Origin: a bacterium
GTDB taxonomy: Bacteria; Planctomycetota; UBA1135; UBA2386
DNA: 64,000 bases
Reading direction: 5' to 3'
Assembly: GCA_030432695.1 (NCBI GenBank)
Contig: JAUILN010000001.1
Span: 558,001-622,000 of the forward strand
In this document: positions 1-8,093 of the stretch, piece by piece
Layout: each line of letters opens with the position of its first letter
Numbering within the stretch: the stretch's first letter is position 1
Position numbers and translations under genes: made by a program
Notes under the pieces: model-generated
Told to the model about the DNA's origin: nothing
The model's database searches: none
Seen by the model: only the letters and a program-made list of their open reading frames with translations

Positions 1-504
1 GTCCTCACCCCGCGCGAGGACGGCGGTCGGCCCGCGCTGCTGCACTGGAACACCGAGGGGGAGGCCCTCGCGGATGCCGGCCGGCTGTTGCGTCTGGCAC
101 CTGCCTACGGGGCCCATGCGGGTCTCGCGTTCCGGGCCCGGATGATGATCGCCGCCCATCTGGGCGAGCGGATCGAGCGCGCGGCCGGCAGCGAACGTCC
201 GGAGCTGTTGGCATCGCAGCTCTACGGCTTCGGCGACCTCGTCGACCGTGCGGCGGCCGACCACCGAATGTCGGTGTGGCGCCTGCGCCACCTGACCGCA
301 GATTACGTGGTGGTGCACCAGTTCGCCTGGAGCCGCTATCCAGTGCGGTCGGGGTGGGCGGGCCTGCAGGCCGAACTCCGCCTGCTGGCGGGTCTGCCGA
401 CCCCGGATTCGTGTGCGCAGGCCGGAGCCCTGCTGCTCACGCTGTGCACCAACGTGGCCGCGCCGGGCATCCTCGACGTGGTGGCCGCGCGCGAGCACGG
501 CTGA
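1..504 (+). CDS. Hypothetical protein, 5' end cut off by window
   Basis: The frame is open from base 1 and ends at the TGA at 502-504, leaving about 167 C-terminal residues. I recognise no family. The visible part is a soluble, mostly helical, Ala/Arg/Leu-rich segment with no membrane segment. It could be the tail of an enzyme or a helical-repeat protein. A TTG at 88 could be an internal start, but coding character continues upstream of it, so truncation by the window edge is more likely. The TolC-like gene follows 46 bp downstream on the same strand. Confidence 0.6.
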   Translation, partial: VLTPREDGGRPALLHWNTEGEALADAGRLLRLAPAYGAHAGLAFRARMMIAAHLGERIERAAGSERPELLASQLYGFGDLVDRAAADHRMSVWRLRHLTADYVVVHQFAWSRYPVRSGWAGLQAELRLLAGLPTPDSCAQAGALLLTLCTNVAAPGILDVVAAREHG

Positions 505-550
505 GGCTCGCGATTGCCTTCGGCGGGGGCATGCCGGAACATGCTGGCGG

Positions 551-2293
551 ATGCACGCTTCGCCCCCACGGATCGTCCAGCGGCGCGCCGCGAACCACCC
601 GCTCTGCGGGTTGGTCCTTGCCGTTCTGACCGCGACCGCCCTGCCGTCCCAGGAGGGTGAGACCGGGCCCGGTCGTCCGGAGGCCGGCGGAACGCAGTCC
701 GGCCGCCGGGACGGGAACCCCCAAGACCCCGACGCCCAGGATCGTCCCAGCGCGATCCGTCGCGAGGGTGAGGCCCCGCAGGATCCCGACGGAACTCGGG
801 GGGTGCAGGGCGAGACACCCCGCGAGGCGATCGCCATCCCCTCGGACGTGGGAGGCGGCGAGCGGGTGTTCGAGCTGACGCTGTACGACGCGCTGCGTCT
901 CGGCCGTCTCAACAACCTGTCGTTGAAGGCCGCGGCTCTGACGCCGCTGCAGCTTCGCGAGGACCTGCGGGTCGACGAGGCGTTCTTCGAGCCCGAGCTG
1001 TTCGGCTCGGCCAACATCGGCCGGTCGCAGGATCCGCCGCGGAACATCTTCCAGCCGGCGATCACCCGCGAGACCATCAACGGCAACATCGGGATGCGGC
1101 AGCGCCTGGTCACCGGCGGTCTCTACGAGCTCACGTTCACGCCGCTACGCGTGAAGCAGCAGACCAACACGCCGGGCTTCCCCTCGCAGCTCTACACCAT
1201 GGAGGCGCAGGCGCAGCTCACCCAGCCGCTGCTCCGCGGCGCGTGGACCGAGTCGACCCTGAGCGAGGTGCGCCGCTCGGAAGCGGCGTTGGAGGCCGGC
1301 AACGCGCGGCTGGAGCGCACCGTGCAGGACACCCTGATCCAGATCGTCGAGGCCTACTGGGAGCTGGTGTTCTCGCGCGAGGACTACCGTGTGACCTACC
1401 AGGCCCTGGAGTTGGCGCGCGAGCAGCTGCGTATCACCAGCGAGCGGATCCGGGTCCGCGAACTCGCCGAACGCGACCGGGTGTTCGACGAGGCCCAGGT
1501 GGCGCTGCGCCGCGAAGAGCTGATCCGGGCAGAGAACGAGATCCGAAGGCGTGAGGACGCGCTGCGACAGCAGCTGTTCGACGACTCCGACGGCCTCCTG
1601 TGGAATCGCAACCTGCGGCCGGTGTCGGCGATCGAGGGCAACTTCGCGGTGCCGAAGCTGGATTGGCGCGAGGCCGCGCGTTCGGCGCTGCAGCTGCGGC
1701 CGGATCTCCGGGCACTCCGCGCGGACGTGCGCCGTGCCGAGGTCGCCTACGAGCGGGCGTGGCGCGACGTGCTGCCCCAGCTCGACCTCGTGGGCAGCTA
1801 TTCCACCGACGGTGCGCAGGCCAGCTCCAACAAGACCTGGGAAGACGTGACGAGTCTCGAGTTCCCCGACTGGAGTGTCGGCCTGACGCTGTCCGTCCCG
1901 ATCGGCAACAACGCGGCCCGGGGTGCGCGCGACGCGGCGGCCTTCGCTTTGGAGCAGAGTCGGCGCCAGCTCTACGCCGCCGAGCTCGACGTGACGCGCG
2001 AGGTCCGCGACGCGCTCCGCGACCTGGGCACCTTGGCCGAGAGCGTCCTCGCCGCCAGCGAGTCGGTCCGACTGTCCGAGACCCAGCTCGATACCGAGCG
2101 CGAGCGGCTTCGGGTGGGGCGCGGCACCATCTTCGAAGTCCAGCAGCGCAACCAGGAGCTGCTCGACGCCCGCCAGCGCCTGCTCCGCAACCAGCTCGAC
2201 TACCGCATCGGCGAGTCCCGGCTGCTGCACGTCCAGGGCATCCTGCAGGCGCCGGGTTGGGGTGAACGGGCGGATGCGGGCGCCCCCCGCTGA
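551..2293 (+). CDS. TolC-like outer membrane efflux protein
   Basis: The predicted protein has 580 residues. I chose the ATG at 551 because it gives a basic N-terminus followed by a hydrophobic stretch ending near ALPSQ, a plausible Sec signal; the frame stays open upstream but reads as Arg/Trp-rich noise. A Pro/Gly/Asp-rich linker of about 65 residues follows. Then come the two long alpha-helical hairpin repeats of the outer membrane efflux protein family, with heptad-rich stretches such as LELAREQLRITSERIRV and a second copy near the C-terminus. TolC-family trimers form the outer-membrane channel of tripartite efflux or type I secretion systems. No inner-membrane pump or periplasmic adaptor is adjacent, so the substrate cannot be guessed. 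The low-complexity N-terminal linker is longer than in classical TolC. Confidence 0.85.
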   Translation: MHASPPRIVQRRAANHPLCGLVLAVLTATALPSQEGETGPGRPEAGGTQSGRRDGNPQDPDAQDRPSAIRREGEAPQDPDGTRGVQGETPREAIAIPSDVGGGERVFELTLYDALRLGRLNNLSLKAAALTPLQLREDLRVDEAFFEPELFGSANIGRSQDPPRNIFQPAITRETINGNIGMRQRLVTGGLYELTFTPLRVKQQTNTPGFPSQLYTMEAQAQLTQPLLRGAWTESTLSEVRRSEAALEAGNARLERTVQDTLIQIVEAYWELVFSREDYRVTYQALELAREQLRITSERIRVRELAERDRVFDEAQVALRREELIRAENEIRRREDALRQQLFDDSDGLLWNRNLRPVSAIEGNFAVPKLDWREAARSALQLRPDLRALRADVRRAEVAYERAWRDVLPQLDLVGSYSTDGAQASSNKTWEDVTSLEFPDWSVGLTLSVPIGNNAARGARDAAAFALEQSRRQLYAAELDVTREVRDALRDLGTLAESVLAASESVRLSETQLDTERERLRVGRGTIFEVQQRNQELLDARQRLLRNQLDYRIGESRLLHVQGILQAPGWGERADAGAPR

Positions 2294-2358
2294 TGCGCGC
2301 CGTGGTCGGTTCCCGGACTCGGTCCCGACTGGCCGGTGACCCTGCGTCTCGGGCCGGC

Positions 2359-2364
2359 TAACCT
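2359..2364 (+). promoter_or_regulatory. -10-like hexamer TAACCT placed for a leaderless mRNA
   Basis: TAACCT ends 6 nt before the ATG at 2371, and no Shine-Dalgarno sequence lies between. Transcription from this hexamer would begin at or next to the ATG. The surrounding GGCCGG-C-TAACCTG context recurs almost exactly before the gene at 59340. This is an inference from spacing and recurrence; no obvious -35 is visible. Confidence 0.4.
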
Positions 2365-2370
2365 GCCCCG

Positions 2371-4161
2371 ATGCATACGCGAGAGTGGCTGACGGCGACC
2401 ATTCTGGCCGTCCTGCTGGCGGCCTGTGACGGGCGGAACGCCGCCTCGGCCGGCGCTACGGGTGCGGGCGAGGCCAGCGTCCGCAACGCCGATGAGACAG
2501 GGTCCTCGAGCGCCGTCGCGGCCCAGGATCCGGACGTTGCCGGGGAGACGCAGGAAGCCGGGGAGATCCAGGGTCCGGTCGCCGCGCGGTCTCCCCGCGA
2601 CATCTACGGCTTCGACACCTGGGTCGACGGCCTGCCGGACGCGCCCGGCTCGCCGCACATCTCGCCGCGCCGCGCGGGCATGGTCTACGACCGGACCCGC
2701 AGTCAGGCGATCGAGTCGGTCGCGCGCCACCTGCAGGGCAACTGCTCGCGGGACGCATGGCTGTTCGCGAAGGACTTCTTCTCGCGGGTTCACGAGCCGG
2801 AGGATCTCGACATCCTGATCCGGATCCTCGACGAGGCACTCCAGACCCCGCACATGTCGGACCTTGCCGAGAACTGCCTCGAAGCGCTCGGCCGGAGCCA
2901 GCAGGCCTATTGCGCGCCGGCGCTGCTCCGTGGTCTGGAGCACGCCAAGATGTCGGTGCGCATCAAGGCCATGCAGTCGCTGGTGCAGGCTGGAGACGCG
3001 GCTTCGGTGCGGGAGGCGTGGCGCTATTTCTCGGTGGTGGATGGCAAGGGCATGGAGGGTTGGCTGCAAGCCGCCGTTCGGCACCTCCCCGGAGACGAGC
3101 TGGCGCGGACCCTTCGTGGATTGCTTGCCGACCCGCGGATGGAGCCTCTGCATCGGATGGTCGTGGAGCACGCGATCCAAGTCGATCCCGCGGTGGCGGT
3201 GCAGGTGTTCAGCGACTTCGTCGGCCGCGAACCCGCTGGACTGCGTGGCCTGCTCGCTGTCCTTCGTCACCGCTCCGGCGACGCGGGGGGCTCCGCCATG
3301 CTGCTCGATATGCTGCGCGACGAGGCGCCGCAGGTGCGGCATCAGGCGATCAGCGCGCTGGCGACGGGTGGTGCCGAGGACTTCCTCGACGAGCTGCTGG
3401 CGGCCACCACCGATCCGGACCCGGATGTCCGCTTGGCAGTGATTGCCGCGCTGAGCACGATCCAGGGTGAGTCGGTGGATCTCGCGCTCGATGGCCTGAC
3501 GTTGGACGAGTTCGTCGACGTGCGGCGCGCTGCGCTCGGGGTCCTGGTGCAGCGCGGTTTCTCGGCGCCGCTCGAGGATCTGGTCGAGACCGTCCGGCGG
3601 GCGACGGGCACCCGGTTGCAGGCAGCCATGGAGGACCTGGTCGGTTCGCGTTACCCGGGTGCCGTTCCGGTGTTGGCCGAACGGATGCGCGGTCTGAACG
3701 GCGAGGATCGCGAACGCATGCTGCGTGCGATCGGCCTGACCACCACTGCCGAGGCCTTCGTGGTACTGCGCGACGAGTTCGTGCGCGACGAGCCCGGCGC
3801 GGAGGAGCACCTGGAGATCATCGCGCTGACGATGGCCAACTGTCGCGGTGCCGAGTTCGCGATGCTCGAACTGCTGGACGAACTTCCGGCCGACGACTAC
3901 GTCCGTCGCGCCAGGCTGATGAAGACCCTGGGCAACGTCGCCGCGGACCGAACCGATCCCGAGATCAAGGCGGCGATCTACGCCCGCCTGCGCGAGGTGG
4001 TCGCCGACCAGGAGGCGGCGCCGCAGATGCGGCTCCTGGCGCTCGAGTATGCGCGGCGCGGCCTGGGCCCGGAGCACGTGAGCTGGCTCAAGACGGTGAG
4101 CCGCGCCGGCGGACGTCCGATGCGTGACGCGCTCTCGGACCAGCTGTTCGAGTTCTTCTGA
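2371..4161 (+). CDS. HEAT-repeat lipoprotein
   Basis: The predicted protein has 596 residues. It begins with a type II signal peptide: a short basic N-terminus, a hydrophobic core and the lipobox LLAAC, with Cys19 as the probable lipidation site. An acidic, Ala-rich linker to about residue 70 is followed by repeated helical pairs of HEAT/PBS type, such as VRHQAISALATGG and VRLAVIAALSTIQ, running to the C-terminus. HEAT arrays are protein-binding solenoids. No catalytic motif is visible, so it is probably an envelope scaffold of unknown partner. It converges on the membrane-protein gene at 4232, with a hairpin between them. Several other lipoproteins in this window share the architecture. Confidence 0.8.
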   Translation: MHTREWLTATILAVLLAACDGRNAASAGATGAGEASVRNADETGSSSAVAAQDPDVAGETQEAGEIQGPVAARSPRDIYGFDTWVDGLPDAPGSPHISPRRAGMVYDRTRSQAIESVARHLQGNCSRDAWLFAKDFFSRVHEPEDLDILIRILDEALQTPHMSDLAENCLEALGRSQQAYCAPALLRGLEHAKMSVRIKAMQSLVQAGDAASVREAWRYFSVVDGKGMEGWLQAAVRHLPGDELARTLRGLLADPRMEPLHRMVVEHAIQVDPAVAVQVFSDFVGREPAGLRGLLAVLRHRSGDAGGSAMLLDMLRDEAPQVRHQAISALATGGAEDFLDELLAATTDPDPDVRLAVIAALSTIQGESVDLALDGLTLDEFVDVRRAALGVLVQRGFSAPLEDLVETVRRATGTRLQAAMEDLVGSRYPGAVPVLAERMRGLNGEDRERMLRAIGLTTTAEAFVVLRDEFVRDEPGAEEHLEIIALTMANCRGAEFAMLELLDELPADDYVRRARLMKTLGNVAADRTDPEIKAAIYARLREVVADQEAAPQMRLLALEYARRGLGPEHVSWLKTVSRAGGRPMRDALSDQLFEFF

Positions 4162-4171
4162 CCGCGCCGCG

Positions 4172-4206
4172 CCGGGTCGGTAGCGAGATCGAGGCTACGG
4201 ACCCGG
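4172..4206. terminator. Hairpin between convergent genes
   Basis: The arms ccgggtcggtagc and gctacggacccgg pair over 12 of 13 positions (one G-G mismatch) around a 9-nt loop. The hairpin lies in the 70-bp gap between two converging genes, so it can serve both strands. There is no U-tract, which is common in high-GC genomes. Confidence 0.6.
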
Positions 4207-4231
4207 TTCAGGTCGCTGCGGCCCGCCGAGG

Positions 4232-4882
4232 TCAGCGCCGATGCGGCGGGCGGTCGGGGTGGAGGACGATCCAGCGTTCGTCCTTCGCCGAGCCGGGTAC
4301 GGCCGCACGGTAGGCGCCGCGGGACTCGGCCTCCGTGCTGTCTCCGCGCGGTACGCCGCTTCCGCCCCGCGGCGGGTTCTCACCTAGGCCGGCATACTCC
4401 GCGCCCAGGTTGCGGGTGTATGCGATCGCGCCGAGTTCGGGAGCCATGAAGACCGTGCGACCCGGCGGAAGCAGGGTGCGGGGCCAGCCGTAGACCTCGA
4501 GGGGGCGACGGCGCAGCGGGTCCCAGTCGTCCGGCCGCCGTACTGGCTCGGGTTGCCGGGCGATGCGGAACAGGTAGTGCTTGTTGCCGAAGGTCGGCAG
4601 TGGCTGGCCGAGGATCGGTTCGGGCAGGTCGCCGTCGGGCTGGCCGAGAGCCGCACAGCGGCGGCGAAGTTCGGCGGCGAGACTCTGGGCGACGGCGTCG
4701 GGGTCGGAGAGGTCGAGCGGCACGTGCAGCACGGCGACGTCGAGGAGGGTCTCGGTTACCTGGAAGGCACGGTCCTCGACCCGAGCGACCCGTTGCGCGG
4801 TCCACGACGGCAGGAGGAAGGTCGCGCCAAGGGTGGCAAGTCCGACTACGACCAGGGTGTTGGCGACGTTGGGAAGGCGCAC
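4232..4882 (-). CDS. Hypothetical single-pass membrane protein
   Basis: From the GTG at 4882 the product has 216 residues. It opens with one hydrophobic segment (about residues 5-25, core TLVVVGLATLGATFLLP) and continues as a soluble domain of about 190 residues with many Pro and Arg. The layout is a short N-terminal anchor with a periplasmic body. I recognise no family. The frame is open far upstream because it runs antisense to the CCA-type gene, so the start is chosen to place the membrane helix at the N-terminus. The 84-bp gap to the divergent gene at 4967 must hold both promoters. Confidence 0.55.
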   Translation of the reverse strand: MRLPNVANTLVVVGLATLGATFLLPSWTAQRVARVEDRAFQVTETLLDVAVLHVPLDLSDPDAVAQSLAAELRRRCAALGQPDGDLPEPILGQPLPTFGNKHYLFRIARQPEPVRRPDDWDPLRRRPLEVYGWPRTLLPPGRTVFMAPELGAIAYTRNLGAEYAGLGENPPRGGSGVPRGDSTEAESRGAYRAAVPGSAKDERWIVLHPDRPPHRR

Positions 4883-4941
4883 GGCGAGATGGTAGGTGAA
4901 CCACCCGAAGTGTAGCGGGTGGGGGCGGCCGGTCCGCGGTC

Positions 4942-4947
4942 TAGACT
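4942..4947 (+). promoter_or_regulatory. Possible -10 element TAGACT
   Basis: TAGACT lies 19 nt before the ATG at 4967, inside the short divergent gap. It resembles the TA-rich hexamers found before other starts in this window. Weak evidence. Confidence 0.25.
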
Positions 4948-4966
4948 GAGGGGCTCGGGTTCCGCC

Positions 4967-6295
4967 ATGTACAACCTTCCCGAAGGCCGACCGAAGCTGC
5001 GCTTTCCTCCGCAGCTCCTGCAGCTCGCCGCTCGACTGGACGAACGTGCCGGCACGTCGCTGTACGCGGTCGGCGGAACCGTGCGCGACGCACTCCTCGG
5101 AGTTCCGGTCGACGACTGGGACCTGGCGACTGCCGCGTCTCCCGAGCTGGTGGCTGCATCGTTCGCCCAGGTCGCGGCCGATGCTCCGGTCGTCGAGGAG
5201 GATCATTCGCTCGGCACGGTCGGCCGGCGGATCGAGGGCATCGACGCGGTGGTCTCGACGTTCCGGGTCGAGTCCGATTACGGTCCGGATCGGCGGCCGC
5301 GCTCGCTCCGCTTCGTGGGGACCCCGGAGCAAGACGCCGCGCGTCGCGACTTCACCTGCAATGCGATCTACCTGCCGGTTCTCCCCGCAGGTGGTGGCTT
5401 GATCGACCCGGTGGGTGGGATCGAGGACCTTCGTCGCCGAGAGTTGAGGGTGGTCGGAGAACCATGCTCGCGTCTGCGCGAGGACCCGGTGCGGATCCTG
5501 CGCGCTGCGCGGTTCGTTGCGCGGTTCGGCTTCACGAGGTCGGACGCGACCGAGGTGGCGCTGCGGGCTGCCGGGCCGTCGGTCGCCGGACTCTCGTCGT
5601 ACCGGCTGCGGACCGAACTCGAGCTGCTGTTCGCTGGGGCGAGCCCGCAGCGTGGTCTGGACGTGCTCGCGGCGGCCGAGGTCCTGTCGGCTGCGTTGCC
5701 CGAGGCGGTGCAGGGAGTGTCCGGTCGCGCATCGACCGGGTTGAGGCCGGGCGTCGAACTGGTCGGCGGTCTGCTGCCGGAGGTCGCCTGGGCCTTGTGG
5801 ATCCACGGTGGTCCGCCCGTGGCTGCGGTGAGCGACGTCCCCGAAGACCGGCCGGCGCCGGCACGTCTCGACGGTCTGCTCGATCGATTGGACTGTGGTC
5901 GGGTGGTGCGCGAGCGGGCGCGGGGTGTCCTGGCCGTACTCGACGCGCTGGCGCGCGCCGGTGACCCGGCGGACGTCGACGTTCCAGGGCAGGTGTTCGC
6001 ACATTGGCCGGCCCTGTCCGGGATCGTCGAGCCACTCACCGCGGGGCTCGGCTCGCGGTGGGCGGCTCGCTGGCAACGCTGGGCGGAGCACTGCGCCGCG
6101 GCTGTGGCGCGCGACCGGGCGATCGACGCGTTGCTCGGCGGAGCCGACCTGCTGGCGCTCGGGGTGCCGCCGGGTCCCGATCTGGGACGGCTGCTGCGGA
6201 GAGTGCGCGATCGGCTGCGGGACGAAGGCATCACGAGCCGTGACACCGCACTGCGGATCGCCGGGAGCGAGGTTGGGCGCGACCTGCAGGAGTGA
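4967..6295 (+). CDS. tRNA nucleotidyltransferase / poly(A) polymerase family protein
   Basis: The predicted protein has 442 residues. It belongs to the class II nucleotidyltransferase family that adds CCA to tRNA 3' ends or polyadenylates RNA. The nucleotide-binding signature VGGTVRDALLG lies near residue 28, followed by the metal-binding pair DDWDLAT. The conserved RRDFTCNAIY motif and the arginine-rich RILRAARFVARFGF follow, as expected for the palm and neck of the family. The C-terminal third is divergent, with no HD phosphohydrolase signature. I chose the ATG at 4967 because the protein then starts shortly before the head domain. Sequence alone does not separate a CCA-adding enzyme from an A-adding enzyme or PcnB. 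Confidence 0.88.
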   Translation: MYNLPEGRPKLRFPPQLLQLAARLDERAGTSLYAVGGTVRDALLGVPVDDWDLATAASPELVAASFAQVAADAPVVEEDHSLGTVGRRIEGIDAVVSTFRVESDYGPDRRPRSLRFVGTPEQDAARRDFTCNAIYLPVLPAGGGLIDPVGGIEDLRRRELRVVGEPCSRLREDPVRILRAARFVARFGFTRSDATEVALRAAGPSVAGLSSYRLRTELELLFAGASPQRGLDVLAAAEVLSAALPEAVQGVSGRASTGLRPGVELVGGLLPEVAWALWIHGGPPVAAVSDVPEDRPAPARLDGLLDRLDCGRVVRERARGVLAVLDALARAGDPADVDVPGQVFAHWPALSGIVEPLTAGLGSRWAARWQRWAEHCAAAVARDRAIDALLGGADLLALGVPPGPDLGRLLRRVRDRLRDEGITSRDTALRIAGSEVGRDLQE

Positions 6296-6368
6296 ATCGA
6301 CTCGAGTCGAGCGACTGGACCGGTTCGAAGGTCAAGCCCGAGCGGTCGGGGGTCGATAGGAGGGGGGA

Positions 6369-7202
6369 ATGCAAGTCGCGACGGGGCGTCGGCAGCGACG
6401 TCCCCAAGGCCCGACCACGGCCAGGCGGATACCGATGAACAGCGCAGACTCCGACCGATTCGAGAACTTCCGGCGCGAGCGCAAGCGCCGTCGCGCCGAC
6501 GCGGGGCCGCTCCGTCCGATGGGCAAGAACGAGGCGGTGCTGCGGCAGATCGAGGAGGCCGAGCAGCGCGAGGTCCGCAACCAGCGACTGACCCGCGAGG
6601 TGAAGGACTTCTTCGAGGAGGCGACCAGGACCGCGGCATCGATCGTGTCGCAGGTCGCGCAGTCGGCCGAACAGGAGCAGCAGGTCGCGGTCACCCGCGA
6701 GATGTCCGAGTTCCTGACCGCGACGATCCAGCGAGCGCAGATGTTCGTCCAGATGATGCAGTTCTCGGCCAATGCCGGGATCGCGCAGCAGGACCTCGAG
6801 GCGAACCTGCACAACCTGGTCGGCGAACGCCTTGACGCGTTCCGGTGGGAGGGCAACTCGGAGGTTTCCGATCCGCACATCGGGCTGGATCCGTTCAAGG
6901 TCGCCGACGGCGGTCCACAGGGGGCAGCGCCACCGACCCAGCCGCGGGCGTTCCACCCGGGCATGGACTCCGTCGAGGAGATCGATCTACCACCGGAGGA
7001 GGACGAGCACCTCGCGGCCGAGTTCGCCTCCGGGGAGGACGATGCCTTCGGTGCCGACGTCCAGCACAGCGCGCTGGAAAGCTGGTTCGCCGGTCTCGCG
7101 GCAGACCACCAGCGCCTCAAGGAGGTCCTGAAGGTGCTGGTGCACTATCAGGCCATGAGCAGAGACGTGGCGCGCGCGATCTGGAGCGAGGTCCGGAGCT
7201 GA
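6369..7202 (+). CDS. Hypothetical coiled-coil protein
   Basis: The ATG at 6369 is preceded by a strong Shine-Dalgarno run (taggagggggga) with good spacing, giving 277 residues. A second in-frame ATG at 6435 would remove 22 basic residues. The protein is hydrophilic. Residues about 45-150 are rich in Glu, Gln, Ala and Arg and read as a long amphipathic helix or coiled coil; an acidic Pro-rich linker and a short helical C-terminus follow. There is no signal peptide or membrane segment. I recognise no family. It follows the CCA-type gene by 73 bp and ends 12 bp from the converging prenyltransferase gene. Confidence 0.65.
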   Translation: MQVATGRRQRRPQGPTTARRIPMNSADSDRFENFRRERKRRRADAGPLRPMGKNEAVLRQIEEAEQREVRNQRLTREVKDFFEEATRTAASIVSQVAQSAEQEQQVAVTREMSEFLTATIQRAQMFVQMMQFSANAGIAQQDLEANLHNLVGERLDAFRWEGNSEVSDPHIGLDPFKVADGGPQGAAPPTQPRAFHPGMDSVEEIDLPPEEDEHLAAEFASGEDDAFGADVQHSALESWFAGLAADHQRLKEVLKVLVHYQAMSRDVARAIWSEVRS

Positions 7203-7214
7203 GCGCGAAGCGCT

Positions 7215-8066
7215 TCAGGTGAGCGCGATGCGGCGCGAGATCATCCGCGCCGGCAGGATCGCTGCGGCGATCCCCACCGCCTCCCAAGGCCTGCCGGAGC
7301 CGAGGCAGACCAGCGAGGTGAACACCATCGTGCCGAGCAGCAACCAGGTCATCGACCTGCGGATCGCCGCCTGATCCCACTGTTCACCCTGACGCCGCAC
7401 CCGGCTCCCGAACCACAGCGCCAGCGCGATGCCGATCCAAGCTGCTGGCGTGCGCTCTGGCAGCGTGAGCAGTCCGAGGGAGACCACCAGCGGGGGCACG
7501 GACTGGACGCCGACCACCGCGCGGGCGCGCACCGTCGGATCGTCTTCGAAGCCGCCGAGCAGGGTGACAGCGACGATGTACAGGCCGTAGCCGAGCGCGA
7601 TGGCAAGAGCCGCGCGATCCTCGGGAAAGCCGCCCCCCGTCGCGACGACCGCGCCGGCGAGCAGGTTACCGGCGCGGAGGGTGCCCATCGTCAGGGCCGC
7701 GAGCCACAGCCGCTTCTTGAGCAGGTAGTCGTAGGCCACCACCAGGGCGGCGAGGCCCGCGTACCAGCCGCGGTCTGGGGCCAGCAAGACGCCGCCGACG
7801 AGCAGCGTCGCGCCGAGCAGCAGGGCGACCGATGCCGGGATCTGGCCCGACGGGATCGGCCGCTCGGGACGCTGACGAGCGTCTTCGGTGCGGTCGGCGT
7901 GGTCGTTGAGGACCATGCCGGCGGCGTAGACGCAGACGCTCGCGATGGCCGCGCGAGCCAGATCACCGCTCCAGGCGGCGCTGACGAGGCAGAGCCCAGC
8001 GACCACGTCCGCGGCCGGCGAGAACAGCGTGCCGACACGGACCAGGCGCAGGTAGGGAAGCAACAT
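7215..8066 (-). CDS. UbiA-family prenyltransferase
   Basis: The predicted integral membrane protein has 283 residues and about eight hydrophobic segments. UbiA-family enzymes transfer an isoprenoid chain to an aromatic or lipid acceptor at the membrane. The first Asp-rich Mg-diphosphate motif is visible as NDHADRTEDARQRPERPIP near residue 54, in the family pattern NDxxDRxxD...RPxxxG. The second loop is represented by YDYLLKK, with fewer acidic residues than usual. It lies 27 bp downstream of the RseP-type gene and follows dxr in the same direction, so isoprenoid precursor synthesis and use may be co-expressed. The acceptor cannot be predicted. Confidence 0.8.
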   Translation of the reverse strand: MLLPYLRLVRVGTLFSPAADVVAGLCLVSAAWSGDLARAAIASVCVYAAGMVLNDHADRTEDARQRPERPIPSGQIPASVALLLGATLLVGGVLLAPDRGWYAGLAALVVAYDYLLKKRLWLAALTMGTLRAGNLLAGAVVATGGGFPEDRAALAIALGYGLYIVAVTLLGGFEDDPTVRARAVVGVQSVPPLVVSLGLLTLPERTPAAWIGIALALWFGSRVRRQGEQWDQAAIRRSMTWLLLGTMVFTSLVCLGSGRPWEAVGIAAAILPARMISRRIALT

Positions 8067-8093
8067 GCCGTCGGAGTCGATCTGCGTGGCGGC

